A DNA stretch of 64,000 nt from Herbiconiux sp. Lineage in GTDB: Bacteria > Actinomycetota > Actinomycetes > Actinomycetales > Microbacteriaceae. Under the pieces are notes generated by a model. The model saw only the letters and a program-made list of their open reading frames with translations, was not told the DNA's origin and searched no databases. Position numbers and translations under genes: made by a program. Shown here one piece after another: positions 40,912 to 50,990 of the stretch; the stretch's first letter is position 1; every line of letters begins with the position of its first letter. Location: NCBI RefSeq assembly GCF_023264855.1, contig NZ_JAHFUW010000015.1, positions 1 through 64,000 on the forward strand, read 5' to 3'.

Positions 40912-41754
40912 ATGACGGCATCCGAACCCGTGTCGCTCGGGCACCTCAACCCGGGAGCCGACGGCGTGGCCTTCGACCGCTTCGAGCTCGGTTCCGGCGT
41001 GGGCGACCTGGTGCGGCACGTCTGGGTCGTGCGCTGGAGCGTGCCCGAGGGCGAGTCGCGACCGCAGCGCACGCTGTCGTATCCGGCCTTCAACGCGATC
41101 CTGCAGCCGGCCGGTGGGTCCGAGGCGAGCGGCACCCTGGGCGGGGCGGCGCTGGCGGGGCCCGATCCGAAGCTGTCGGTGGTGTCGCTGCGCGGGCGGT
41201 CGTGGGCGGTGGGCGTGCTGTTCCGGCCTGCGGCGGGGCCGCTGCTGCTGGGCGGAACGGATCCGCGATCACTCGCGGGTCGCGAAATGCCGCTGCCCGG
41301 CGCGCCCGAGAGCGCGGTCGAGGCGGCGATGACCCGGCTGCCGAGCGGCGACGTGGCCCGGCGCGCCCTGGTGGGAGCGCTGCGCGGTTGGCTCGCTCCG
41401 ATCGCTGCGCGGGTCGACGACCGCGGCCGGCTGATGAACGAGGTGGGGCGGCTGGCGGAGACCGATCCGGAGATCCTGCGCGCGGCCGAACTCGCCGATC
41501 GGGCCGGACTCGGGGTGCGTTCGCTCGAGCGGCTCGTGCGCGAGCACGTGGGGGTGAGCCCGAAGTGGCTGATCGAGTGCCGCCGGCTTCAGGCCGCCTC
41601 CACCGCGCTCTACGCGCATCCGGAGACCGACCTCAGCGGGCTGGCCGCCGCACTCGGCTACGCCGACTACCCGCACTTCTCACGGCGCTACGCGCGCTTT
41701 CTGGGCGAGACGCCCGACGAGACCCGCCGAAACGGTTCACTCCAGCGAGCCTGA
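40912..41754 (+). CDS. AraC family transcriptional regulator
   Basis: A 280-residue regulator with an N-terminal cupin-like sensing domain of the DUF6597 type (RHVWVVRWSVPEGESRPQRTLSYPAFNAILQPAG, about 25-60; AVGVLFRPAAGPLLLGG) and a C-terminal double helix-turn-helix (ELADRAGLGVRSLERLVREHVGVSPKWLIECRRLQAASTAL, then LSGLAAALGYADYPHFSRRYARFLGETPDE). AAGGAG lies 5 nt before the ATG. The last codons form the left arm of a nested palindrome (41735-41807). It probably controls itself and/or the divergent VOC gene; the inducer is unknown. Confidence 0.92.
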   Translation: MTASEPVSLGHLNPGADGVAFDRFELGSGVGDLVRHVWVVRWSVPEGESRPQRTLSYPAFNAILQPAGGSEASGTLGGAALAGPDPKLSVVSLRGRSWAVGVLFRPAAGPLLLGGTDPRSLAGREMPLPGAPESAVEAAMTRLPSGDVARRALVGALRGWLAPIAARVDDRGRLMNEVGRLAETDPEILRAAELADRAGLGVRSLERLVREHVGVSPKWLIECRRLQAASTALYAHPETDLSGLAAALGYADYPHFSRRYARFLGETPDETRRNGSLQRA

Positions 41755-41807
41755 CGCCGAGCTCCGCCACTATGGCGGAGGTGGGCCCCAGAATCGCTGG
41801 AGTGAAC
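41735..41807. repeat. 73-bp nested palindrome at the end of the AraC gene
   Basis: The outer arms are perfect over 14 bp: GTTCACTCCAGCGA (41735-41748) and TCGCTGGAGTGAAC (41794-41807). Inside them sits CTCCGCCA-CTA-TGGCGGAG (41762-41780), a perfect 8-bp hairpin. The left outer arm lies in the last codons of the AraC gene. The two-level symmetry resembles a mobile or REP-like palindromic element more than a terminator, as no T-run follows in either direction. Confidence 0.8.
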
Positions 41808-41826
41808 GGGAAAGGTGAGCCGGCGC

Positions 41827-42054
41827 TCAGCGTTCGTCGTACTTGCCCTCGTTGAGGATCTCGGAGACCTCGCCGAAGCGGTACTGGGCGGTGGCGGGGC
41901 CCTCGGAGTCGTCCGATCCGTCGGAGACGAGCTTGTAGACGAGCTGGCCCTCGCTGTACGGGAGGACGAGCTCTTCGGGGGCTCCGTCGTCGAGGGGGAT
42001 GGTCTGGGCGTCGAGCGGGCCGCCGCTCAGGTGCGCAAGAGCAGGTGTAGTCAT
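41827..42054 (-). CDS. Small hypothetical acidic protein
   Basis: A 75-residue cytoplasmic protein: LSGGPLDAQTIPLDDGAPEELVLPYSEGQLVYKLVSDG then TAQYRFGEVSEILNEGKYDER. It has an alternating polar/hydrophobic pattern suggesting a small beta fold. GGPLDAQ-x-x-P motifs also occur in phage and actinobacterial small proteins, but I cannot assign a family. The ATG follows TAGCCT (42066-42061) by 6 nt, with GGGGAG in between. It is divergent from alkA. Confidence 0.75.
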   Translation of the reverse strand: MTTPALAHLSGGPLDAQTIPLDDGAPEELVLPYSEGQLVYKLVSDGSDDSEGPATAQYRFGEVSEILNEGKYDER

Positions 42055-42060
42055 CTCCCC

Positions 42061-42066
42061 AGGCTA
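42061..42066 (-). promoter_or_regulatory. -10 box of a leaderless promoter (small acidic protein)
   Basis: TAGCCT on the minus strand ends 6 nt before ATG 42054. Confidence 0.5.
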
Positions 42067-42151
42067 CCCGGCGCTGGCGGATGTCGGCGGCATCCCGCAG
42101 GATGAACCCAGCGCACTCGGATGCTCCGGTGCCCGCCTCGAGGAGGCCCTG

Positions 42152-43114
42152 TTGAACGACGCCCGGGAGACCGCCTCCGCCGCATCGCGGGGCACGTTCA
42201 CGATCGACCCGCGGGGGCCGTTCTCACTGGCGTCGAGCATCCGCTTTCTCGAGGGGTTCGCGCCGGCGGCGTACGAGGCCGCGTCCTCGGCCACACTCGA
42301 CTTCGCCTTCTCCCTGGAGGGGTCGTGGCAGGTGGTGGGGGTGAGCCTCGAACAGGTGGGTACACAGGTGCGCGGCAGGCTGCATGCTTCTCGAGCCCTG
42401 AAGCGCGCCGAACTGTCGGCCGCGCGCACCCAGGTCGAGCGCATCCTCTCGCTCGACGTCGACGGCACCGCGTTCACGGCCGTGGGTGAGCGCGACGAGG
42501 TGGTGGCGGGCATGCAGCAGCGCTATCCGGGCCTTCGTCCGGTGTGCTTCTGGTCGTGGTACGAGGCGGCGGCCTGGGCCATCATCGGGCAGCGCATCCG
42601 CATGACGCAGGCGGCGCAGATCAAACAGCGGATGGCCGGCGAACTCGGCGAGACCGTGGTGGTCAACGGCGGCGCCCGGTCGGCGTTCCCGGCGCCCGCC
42701 GTGCTGGCCGGGCTCGAGGGGTTCCCCGGGCTCGTCGGCCCCAAGGTCGAGAGGCTGCGGGCGCTCGGCGAGGCCGCCCGGCGCAATGCGTTCGACAGCG
42801 AGTCGCTTCGCGGGATGCCGCGCGACGAGGCGCTCGAGGCGCTGAAATCGATGCCCGGCATCGGCCCGTTCTCGGCCGAGCTGATTCTGCTGCGCGGGGC
42901 GGGCGATCCCGATCATGCCCCGCTGCACGAGCCCCGCTTCATCACGGCGCTCACCCACGCCTACGGGCTGCCGTCGGCTCCGGATGCCGCGTCCCTCGAC
43001 GAGATCACGGCCGCCTGGGCGCCGTTCCGCACCTGGGTCACCCTGTTGCTGCGCGTGCAGCTGGAGGACGACACGCACGAGAACGCGGGCTCTGCCGGCG
43101 GCGACGGCGGCTGA
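42152..43114 (+). CDS. DNA-3-methyladenine glycosylase II (AlkA-like)
   Basis: A 320-residue base-excision repair glycosylase of the HhH-GPD superfamily. The catalytic core has EAAAWAIIGQRIRMTQAAQIKQRM (about 180-203), the helix-hairpin-helix LKSMPGIGPFSAELILLRGAGDPDHAP (about 232-258), with the catalytic Asp expected in GDPDHAP, and FITALTHAYGLPSAPD. It removes alkylated purines. No upstream ATG is well placed; TTG at 42152 has GAGGAGG 5 nt before it and was chosen. It is divergent from the small acidic protein and ends 1 nt before the convergent TfoX-like gene. Confidence 0.88.
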   Translation: MNDARETASAASRGTFTIDPRGPFSLASSIRFLEGFAPAAYEAASSATLDFAFSLEGSWQVVGVSLEQVGTQVRGRLHASRALKRAELSAARTQVERILSLDVDGTAFTAVGERDEVVAGMQQRYPGLRPVCFWSWYEAAAWAIIGQRIRMTQAAQIKQRMAGELGETVVVNGGARSAFPAPAVLAGLEGFPGLVGPKVERLRALGEAARRNAFDSESLRGMPRDEALEALKSMPGIGPFSAELILLRGAGDPDHAPLHEPRFITALTHAYGLPSAPDAASLDEITAAWAPFRTWVTLLLRVQLEDDTHENAGSAGGDGG

Positions 43115-43453
43115 TCAGCGGGCGCGCACGAATTCGACGGCGGCGAGCGCGAAGCGGATCCACTGGTCTGGAGCGCTCGGAGGGATGCTCACCCAGTCCT
43201 TGAACGGATGCCCCTTCTCTGACGGGTCGAACAGCTCGGCCTCGGGTATCCGCAGCGCCTCGGCGTGCTCGGGCGTGGTCGCGCCCAGCTTCAGCCCGAG
43301 CAGCTCGCCGTTCAGGCAGGCGAACATCGTGCCCTGCAGGGTCAGGATGGGCCGGCCCATCATCCGCCCGCGCACGATCGCCGGGTCACCGAGCTCGGCC
43401 ACCACGAGGTCGAGGCGCTCGAGTGCGTCCTCCGAGGGAACCGGTGCCGCCAT
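43115..43453 (-). CDS. TfoX N-terminal domain-like protein
   Basis: A 112-residue protein resembling the N-terminal domain of TfoX/Sxy: VRGRMMGRPILTLQGTMFACLNGELLGLKL (about 27-56) matches the R-x-M-F/M-G-x-x-x-L-x-x-x-G-K-x-F-A pattern, and the C-terminal half keeps the KGHPFKDWVSIPP-x-x-x-x-x-W block. In actinobacteria such stand-alone proteins have no established link to competence. AAGGAGG lies 5 nt before the ATG. It sits downstream of purM on the other side of a short gap, same strand. Confidence 0.82.
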   Translation of the reverse strand: MAAPVPSEDALERLDLVVAELGDPAIVRGRMMGRPILTLQGTMFACLNGELLGLKLGATTPEHAEALRIPEAELFDPSEKGHPFKDWVSIPPSAPDQWIRFALAAVEFVRAR

Positions 43454-43492
43454 CCCGACCTCCTTCAGCTCTCCTGAGCCGGTGGACTCAGC

Positions 43493-44602
43493 TTAGGAGG
43501 CGTAGGTTCCGACGAGGCGGACGGCTCCGCCGTCGACGCCCTTGGCGCCCTGCTCGAAGCCCTCGAGGGACTCCGGGGAGCGGGGGGTGGTGGAGACGGT
43601 GCCGACCTGCCAGGTGCGGATGCCCTCCGCCTGGATCGCGGCGGTGACGCGGGCCGCGGCGGCGGCGTCCACCACGGCGAAGAAGCCGATGCTGAGGTTC
43701 CAGGTGCCCTCCGCGCTCTCCAGCGTGGAGCCCGCGATCGAGGAGAGCACGCGGAACACGGGAGCCGGCGACCACGTGGAGCGGTCGACCTCCACCCACG
43801 ATCCGCGGGGCAGCACGCGCGCGAGGTTCGCCGCGATGCCGCCGCCGGTGACGTGCGAGAGCGAGTGGATGGCGCCGTTCAGCGCCGGGATCGCGAGCAC
43901 GCGCACGAGCGGCCCGCTGTAGAGACGGGTGGGCTCGAGCAGCACCTCGCCCACCGTGCCGCCGAAGTCGTCGGAGTGCGAGGCGTAGTCCAGCGACGCC
44001 GACGCGAGGATGTGCCGCACGAGCGAGTAGCCGTTGGAGTGCAGTCCCGAGGATTCCAGCGCGAGCACGACGTCGCCGTCGCGCACCCGCTCGGCGCCGA
44101 GCACGGCATCCGCTTCGACGGCGCCCACCGCGGCACCCGCCACGTCGTAGTCGTCTTCGCCCATCAGGCCCGGGTGCTCGGCGGTCTCCCCGCCGACCAG
44201 TGCCGTACCCGTCTCGGAGCAGGCGCGCGCGATCCCCGCCACGATGGTGGCGATGCGCTCGGGAACCACCTTGCCGCAGGCGATGTAGTCGGTCATGAAC
44301 AGCGGCTTCGCGCCCACCACGACGATGTCGTCGACCACCATGCCCACGAGGTCTTGACCGATGGTGTCGTGCTTGTCGAGGGCCTGCGCGATGGCGATCT
44401 TGGTGCCCACGCCGTCGGTCGAGGTGGCGAGCAGCGGATGCTCGAACGCTGTGAGCGCCGAGGCGTCGAACAAGCCGGCGAAGCCGCCCACCCCGCCCAG
44501 CACCTCGGGGCCGTGGGTGCGCTGCACCGCCGCCTTCATCAGCTCGACGGCGCGGTCGCCCGCCTCCGTGTCGACTCCGGCCTCGGCGTAACTGTTGCTC
44601 AT
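43493..44602 (-). CDS. purM: Phosphoribosylformylglycinamidine cyclo-ligase
   Basis: A 369-residue AIR synthetase, catalysing ATP-driven closure of FGAM to AIR in purine synthesis. Landmarks: YAEAGVDTEAGDRAVELMKAAV, LLATSTDGVGTKIAIAQALDKHDTIGQDLVGMVVDDIVVVGAKPLFMTDYIACGK, ALVGGETAEHPGLM, VLALESSGLHSNGYSLVR and HVTGGGIAANLARVLP. The ATG follows GAGAAT (44614-44609) by 6 nt, so transcription is probably leaderless. purF and purL are not adjacent, so the purine genes are scattered in this genome. Confidence 0.97.
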   Translation of the reverse strand: MSNSYAEAGVDTEAGDRAVELMKAAVQRTHGPEVLGGVGGFAGLFDASALTAFEHPLLATSTDGVGTKIAIAQALDKHDTIGQDLVGMVVDDIVVVGAKPLFMTDYIACGKVVPERIATIVAGIARACSETGTALVGGETAEHPGLMGEDDYDVAGAAVGAVEADAVLGAERVRDGDVVLALESSGLHSNGYSLVRHILASASLDYASHSDDFGGTVGEVLLEPTRLYSGPLVRVLAIPALNGAIHSLSHVTGGGIAANLARVLPRGSWVEVDRSTWSPAPVFRVLSSIAGSTLESAEGTWNLSIGFFAVVDAAAAARVTAAIQAEGIRTWQVGTVSTTPRSPESLEGFEQGAKGVDGGAVRLVGTYAS

Positions 44603-44616
44603 GCGTCCATTCTCGC

Positions 44617-47061
44617 CTACCAGGCACAGGCGGTGAGCCCGGCGACGGCCGGGTTGAGCGAGTTCGGCCCGCCGAGCAGTACCACCTTCGACGCTTTCAG
44701 CTTCGTGATGTCGGCCAGCACGCCGCGCGGCACGCAGTCGGTCGGCACCACGTAGAGCGGCGATCCGTCTTTGCCGGCCAGCACTCCCCCGGCGAGCGCG
44801 TCGGGGAAGTTGTAGCCGGTGGCGAGATAGACGGTGGGGGCAGTCGTGAAGGCTGCGCGGTTGAGCGCGATCGAGGCCTGGAAGCGGTCGGCTCCGGCCA
44901 CCCGGTTCACCGTGGCCGGGATGCCGCTCCCGAGCGAGTTCGTCACCGCATCCGACACCGAATTCACGCCGCCTACCACTGTGACCGAGGAGGTGCCGAG
45001 GGTCTGGAACAGCGAGAGCGTCGGCTTGTCGGCCGAGGGCGCGCCCCCGTTCACCAGCACGACAGGCTCTCCTTTGGAGCCGGCGGCGCCGCCTGCGGAG
45101 AGGGCATCCGGGAAGGTGCCGCCCGTCGCGGTGTAGGCGTGGGCGGCACCGCCCGTGCCGAAGGCGGACTCGACCACGGCACGGCTGGCCGCATAGCGGT
45201 CGGCCCCGGAGAGTCGCTCGACGGAGGCACCGGGCACGAGACCCTGCAGCGATTGCAGCACGGAGCCGCTCACCGAGTTGGGTCCGCCCACCACCACGAT
45301 GCGCTGTGGTGCGAGCTGCTGCAGCTTGGCGGCGACCGCGGCGGGCACGGAATCACTCAGCACGAGCAGGAGAGGCCCGCCCTGCTCGACGGCCGCGGGG
45401 CCGGCGCTCAGCGCGTCCGGGTAGTTGTACCCGGTGGCCACGTACACCACGGGCACCCCCGCCGTATAGCCGCCCCGATTCGCCACCTCGACAGCAACAT
45501 CGAAACGCGTGTCGCCCGTGATGCGGTCGACCGCGGGACGATCGGCCACCGTGAAGGTTCCGGTGACCTCGGCGGACTGCTGGATGCCCGACCGGTAGAT
45601 GGTGTACATCGAGAAGGTGTGTGAACCGTTGGAAAGCGCCGAGCCGAGGCTCGCCGTCCAGGTGCCGTTCGCCGCGACCGGGATCACGTAGTGCTGGTCG
45701 GGGTCGCCGTCGACGGTGATCACGACGGTATGCCGCTTGCCACCGCCCAGAACGGTTCCGGTGGCCGGGGAACCACGGTACAACGGAGCGCCTCCGCCGA
45801 GTGTGGCACTGGCGGGAACGGCGACGTCGACGTCGAGCTCCCACTGCGTCTGCACGTCGAGCACGTCTTCGTACTTCGCGTCGATCGGGAACAGACCCGT
45901 GCGCGCACCGGGCTCGTTGCAGGTCTTCTGGAACGTGCCGAGCGACACGATGCCGAGAGCGTTCGACCCGGAGACCACCGATCCGCCGCTGTCTCCGCCG
46001 AGAGCGCAGATATCGCTCACGAAGACATTGATCATGGTTCCGTCGACGTTCGCAGCGGCGTCGAGCTCGAGCACCGTTCCGCAGGTCCAGCCGGTGGTGC
46101 GGCCGGACTTGCAGATCGGCTGCCCCACGATGGCGCGGGAGTAGTCGCGCACGGTGACGGATGACCCCGAGGTGACCGATCCCTGGTTGTTGTTCCAGGT
46201 GCCGACGGCGGGCTTCGCGTCCCAGCCCGTCAGTTCCTTCCAGTACAGGCTGGTGTCGTAGTAGTTCCCCAGGAAGGTGGAGCCGTAGGAGGGATAGCCG
46301 ATGGCGTCGCCCGCCCGCGAGGGATCCTGATTCGGGCGGGACTGGCCGGTGTCGTAGATCTCGCCGCTGTTCTCGCCGCCCGGGATCGCGCAGTGACCAG
46401 CGGTGAGCAGCTGCGACGACCACGACGAGCCCGTGCTGATGCCGTTGAATCCGACCGAGCAGTAGTAGATGTAGGAACCGGCCACCGTGTAGAAGCCCTG
46501 GCCACCCACGAGGTCGCGCAACAGGGCCGCGCCCTCGAGGTCGGCGCTGCCGCGCTCTCCCTCTCGCTGCGTCTCAACCTCGCCGTCGAGCTCGGCCGTC
46601 GCACCGACCTCTTCGACCGCAGCGACATCCGCTTCCGTACCGACGTTCACGATCAGCCGGGTGCCCTCCACGCGAGAGTCGAGTACTGCGATCCCGGAGG
46701 CCTCCAGCCCGTCCACCACGTCGACGGCTACGGCTGCGGCGTCGGCCTGCGCGTAGTACTCCTCGGGCGTGATCCCGAGGTCGGACTGCAGAGCGGCGGT
46801 CAGCTCAGGCGGGGTGGCGGCGGCCTCCTCGACGTAGAACTGCGGATCGAAGTCGCCCATCACAGCGCGCTCGGTGGGTTGGGTCGGTTCGGGTGCCTCG
46901 TCCGCGCCGGCTGCGATGGGGGCGACGACCAGAGAGGCTGCCACCAGGGCGGAGACGGTGATTGCGCCGAGGAGGCCACGGCGGCGACGGGGATTCGACA
47001 AGCGAGGAGCCTCTCGGTCGGACCGAGAGCGCGGGTCGCCATCCGGGAGACGCATCGGCAC
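44617..47061 (-). CDS. Secreted S1-family (chymotrypsin-like) serine protease with three CWB2 repeats
   Basis: An 814-residue protein: cytoplasmic Arg-rich start, signal peptide (RRGLLGAITVSALVAASLVVAPIAAGADE, about 28-55), a pro-region (about 60-185), and an alpha-lytic/streptogrisin-like protease domain (about 190-405) with catalytic His in LLTAGHC (about 222), Asp in YYDTSLYW (about 268) and Ser in LGGDSGGS (about 357). A beta-sandwich-like linker (about 410-515) precedes three CWB2 repeats (RITGDTRFDVA, RLSGADRYAAS, RVAGADRFQAS) that should hold it on the cell wall. The pro-region suggests self-activation. GTG 47061 was taken as start; ATG 47055 is equally possible. Confidence 0.92.
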   Translation of the reverse strand: MPMRLPDGDPRSRSDREAPRLSNPRRRRGLLGAITVSALVAASLVVAPIAAGADEAPEPTQPTERAVMGDFDPQFYVEEAAATPPELTAALQSDLGITPEEYYAQADAAAVAVDVVDGLEASGIAVLDSRVEGTRLIVNVGTEADVAAVEEVGATAELDGEVETQREGERGSADLEGAALLRDLVGGQGFYTVAGSYIYYCSVGFNGISTGSSWSSQLLTAGHCAIPGGENSGEIYDTGQSRPNQDPSRAGDAIGYPSYGSTFLGNYYDTSLYWKELTGWDAKPAVGTWNNNQGSVTSGSSVTVRDYSRAIVGQPICKSGRTTGWTCGTVLELDAAANVDGTMINVFVSDICALGGDSGGSVVSGSNALGIVSLGTFQKTCNEPGARTGLFPIDAKYEDVLDVQTQWELDVDVAVPASATLGGGAPLYRGSPATGTVLGGGKRHTVVITVDGDPDQHYVIPVAANGTWTASLGSALSNGSHTFSMYTIYRSGIQQSAEVTGTFTVADRPAVDRITGDTRFDVAVEVANRGGYTAGVPVVYVATGYNYPDALSAGPAAVEQGGPLLLVLSDSVPAAVAAKLQQLAPQRIVVVGGPNSVSGSVLQSLQGLVPGASVERLSGADRYAASRAVVESAFGTGGAAHAYTATGGTFPDALSAGGAAGSKGEPVVLVNGGAPSADKPTLSLFQTLGTSSVTVVGGVNSVSDAVTNSLGSGIPATVNRVAGADRFQASIALNRAAFTTAPTVYLATGYNFPDALAGGVLAGKDGSPLYVVPTDCVPRGVLADITKLKASKVVLLGGPNSLNPAVAGLTACAW

Positions 47062-47132
47062 CGACGCCTTGGCCCCCCTGGCTCGGATCGGCTACATCCT
47101 ATCCGCAACGCATGTCGGATTCGGCTCCCGCG

Positions 47133-47824
<692 letters not shown>

Positions 47825-47828
<4 letters not shown>

Positions 47829-50317
47829 GCGCCGACCGCCCCGGAGGAGACCGCGCTCAGGGTGACCACCATCGTCGACCCGCCGAGCGGGGTCTCCTCG
47901 AACTCGAGCGTTCCGTTCATTCCTTCGACGAATCCTTTCGAGAGGGCGAGGCCGAGGCCCAGGCCCGTGGTGTTGTCGGTGTCGCCCAGGCGCTGGAACG
48001 GCACGAAGATGTCTTCCCGCCGGTCATCCGGCACACCCATCCCGCGGTCGATGATCCTGATCTGCACCGTGTCGTGGAACGCGGATGCGGCGATCACCAC
48101 CTTCTGGTCGGCCGGCGAGTACTTCAGGCCGTTGGAGAGCAGGTTCACCAGCACCCGTTCCAGCAGCACGGGATCGGCCTCGATCTGCGGCAGCCCGGCC
48201 GGGATCTCGAGGTCGACGGCCTCGGGCCCCACCCCCAGCTCTTCGAGCGTCGCCGGCACGAGGTCGACCAGATCGACGCTCTCCAGCGCCACCGCGAGGG
48301 CCCCGGCCTGAACGCGACTGACGTCGAGCAGGTTGGTCAGCAGGTCGGTGAGCTGCTTGAGCGCGGTCTCGGCGGTGTCGAGCAGTTCCTCGCGGTCGTC
48401 GGCGGAGAGCTGCGGGCCCGAGGCGTGCAGCCCGGTCACCGCGGCGGTGGCGGCGGCCAGCGGGCGGCGCAGGTCGTGCCCGACGGCGGCGAGCAGCGCG
48501 CTGCGCACCTTGTCGGCCGCAGCCAGCGGCGCCATCTCGCGGGCGGTCTCCTCGAGGTCGGCGTGCTCCAGCGCGTTCGCGAGCTGCAGCACGATCACGC
48601 CGAGAAGCCGCCGGTCCGAGCCGTGCAGGGCGCGGCCGTGCAGTTCGAGCACGGCCTCGTCGTTGATCGGCACCCGGTCGAGGGAGTCGTCGCCCGCCGG
48701 CTCACCGTCGGAGGCGAGCAGGCGGTCGCCGATCAGGATGCGCACGCCCGTGAGCCCGAAGGCCTCCCGGGTGCGGGTCACGAACGCCTGGAAGGCGTCC
48801 TGCCCTCGCAGCACCTCGCCGGCGACCCCGACGATCAGCTCCGACTCCGCCGCGGAGCGCCGGGCGGCCCGGCTGCGGCGGGCGGCCTGGTCGACGACGA
48901 TGCTCACGAGCACCGCGATCAGCACGTAGAGGAACAGGGCGAGCAGATGCAGCGGCTCGTCGACGGTGACGGTGTAGAGCGGATCGACGAAGAAGAAGTC
49001 GAGGGTGAAGCCGCTGAGCACGGCGGCGAACAGGGCCGGCCAGATGCCACCGACCAACGCGACGACCACCACGAGCAGCTGGTAGCTGAGCACGTCGGAG
49101 GTGATCGAGTCCTCGTTGCGGAACGACGCCAGCAGCCAGGTGAGCAGCGGCCCGCCGGCGAGCGCGAGCACGAAGGCGTAGATGCGGCGCCGCACGGTGA
49201 GCGAGCCGTGCGGGTGCGGGAGGGAGAGCCGTGAACCGCCGGCTGCGGCGTGGTTGACGATGTGCACGTCGATGTCGCCCGACTCGCGGATGACCGTGGC
49301 CCCGATCCCGGGGCCCGTCGCGGCGGCCAGGCGGCTGCGCCGGCTCACCCCGATCACCAGCTGGCTGGCGTTGGAGGCCTTGGCGAACTGCACCAGCGCC
49401 TGCGGGATGTCAGCGCCCACCACCTGATGGAAGCTGCCGCCGAGGCTCTCCACGAGCGAGCGCTGCGCGTCGAGGGCACCGGGGGCCGCCTGGCGGAGTC
49501 CGTCCTGACTGGTGACGTGCACGGCGAGCAGCTGGCCGCCGGCCGAGCGGGCGGCGATGCGCGAACCGCGCCGCAGCAGGGTCTCGCCCTCCGGCCCGCC
49601 GGTGAGGGCCACCACGACCCGCTCGCGGGCCTCCCACTTCTGTCCGATGCCGTGCTCGGTGCGGTACTTCTGCAGCGAGGAGTCGACCTCGTCGGCCAGC
49701 CAGAGCAGGGCCAGTTCGCGGAGGGCCGTGAGGTTGCCGAGCCGGAAGTAGTTCGACAGGGCCGCGTCGATCCGCGCCTCGGGATAGACGACGCCCTCGG
49801 AGAGGCGGTCGCGCAGGGCCTGCGGGGCCAGGTCGACGACCTCGATCTGGTCGGCGTCGCGCAGCACGGCATCCGGGATCGTCTCGCGCTGCGGCACCCC
49901 GGTGATCTGCTGCACGACGTCGTTGAGCGACTCGATGTGCTGGATGTTCACCGTCGAGATCACGTCGATGCCGGCGTCGAGCAGGGTCTCGACGTCACGC
50001 CAGCGCTTCTCGTGCGCGAGGCCGGGAGCGTTGGTGTGGGCGAGCTCGTCGACCAGGGCCACCTGAGGCGCCCGGGCGATCACGGCGTCGAGGTCCATCT
50101 CCTCCAGCTCAACGCCACGGTGCGAGACGCGGGTGCGCGGCACGATCTCGAAGCCGAGCGTCATCGCCCTGGTGGCCGTGCGGCCGTGGGTCTCCACCAC
50201 GGCCACGACCACGTCTTTGCCCTGCGAGCGCAGCCGCCGGCCCTCCTCGAGCATGGCGTAGGTCTTGCCCACGCCCGGGGCGGCCCCGAGCAGTACCCGG
50301 AGCCGCCCCTGCTTCAT
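47825..50317 (-). CDS. kdpD: KdpD sensor histidine kinase
   Basis: An 830-residue K+-sensing kinase. The N-terminal KdpD domain carries a Walker A-like GAAPGVGKTYAMLEEGRRL (about 11-29) and GRTATRAM; a universal-stress-like domain follows (about 230-360), then four closely spaced membrane helices (about 380-485), a GAF-like region, the phosphoacceptor His in LLAAVGHDLRRPLAAATAAV (about 610) and a C-terminal ATPase domain (NLLSNGLKYSP, DRGMGVPDDRREDIF, GLGLGLALSKGF). Order and length agree with full-length KdpD. GGAGG precedes the ATG; the stop overlaps kdpE. Confidence 0.96.
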
Positions 50318-50345
50318 CGCGCCTCCCGGGCGGATCGGCGCACCA

Positions 50346-50948
50346 TCAGCTGCCGAGCTGCGCGAGCGCGACGTTCAGCTGCAGCACGTTGACGGTCGGC
50401 TCGCCGAGGTAGCCGAGGTCGCGGCCCTGCACGAAGGCGTCGACGAGACCGGTCACCTCGCTCTCGTCGAGGCCACGGGCATCCGCCACCCGGGCGACCT
50501 GCTCGTAGGCGTACTCGGGGCTGATGTGCGGGTCGAGCCCGGAACCGGACGTGGTGAGCGCGTCCACCGGGATGTCTCCCACGGCCACGCCGTCGCTGTC
50601 GGCGATCGCGGCCTGACGGGCCTGGATCTCGGCGATGAAGTCCTCGTTCTCGGGCCCGTAGTTCGAGCCCGCCGAGGCGCCGCCGTCGTAGCCGGCCGCG
50701 GAGGGCCGCGACTGGAACCACTCGGGGAGGGCGTTGCCGTCGTCGTCGGTGAACGACTGGCCGATCAGCGAGGAACCGACGGGCTCCCCGTCGACGGTCA
50801 CGACGGATCCGTTGGCCTGGGCCGGCAGCGCGAGCTGACCGATGCCGAGGATCGCGACGGGGTAGGCGATGCCGAGCACGACCGTGGCGACGATCATGTA
50901 GCGGATCGCGACCCAGTAGGGGCGGGCGAACCCGCGATTGGTAGCCAT
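50346..50948 (-). CDS. kdpC: Potassium-transporting ATPase subunit C
   Basis: A 200-residue KdpC: one N-terminal membrane helix (YMIVATVVLGIAYPVAILGIGQL, about 13-36) and an extracytoplasmic domain with GSSLIGQSFTDD, WFQSRPSAAGYDGGASAGSNYGPEN, LTTSGSGLDPHISPEYAYEQVARVADARGL and FVQGRDLGYLGEPTVNVLQLN. It stabilises the KdpFABC pump. AGGA lies 8 nt before the ATG. A pentanucleotide tandem repeat separates it from kdpB. The gap to kdpD is 28 nt. Confidence 0.96.
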   Translation of the reverse strand: MATNRGFARPYWVAIRYMIVATVVLGIAYPVAILGIGQLALPAQANGSVVTVDGEPVGSSLIGQSFTDDDGNALPEWFQSRPSAAGYDGGASAGSNYGPENEDFIAEIQARQAAIADSDGVAVGDIPVDALTTSGSGLDPHISPEYAYEQVARVADARGLDESEVTGLVDAFVQGRDLGYLGEPTVNVLQLNVALAQLGS

Positions 50949-50962
50949 GTGCGTTGTCCTGT

Positions 50963-50990
50963 TCTGGTCTGGTCTGGTCTGGTCTGGTCT
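50963..50990. repeat. Pentanucleotide tandem repeat between kdpB and kdpC
   Basis: TCTGG is repeated five times perfectly (50963-50987), with a partial sixth. On the coding strand this is CCAGA starting right after the kdpB stop codon and ending about 10 nt before the kdpC ribosome binding site. Slippage would change the spacing between the two genes without altering a protein. Confidence 0.85.
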
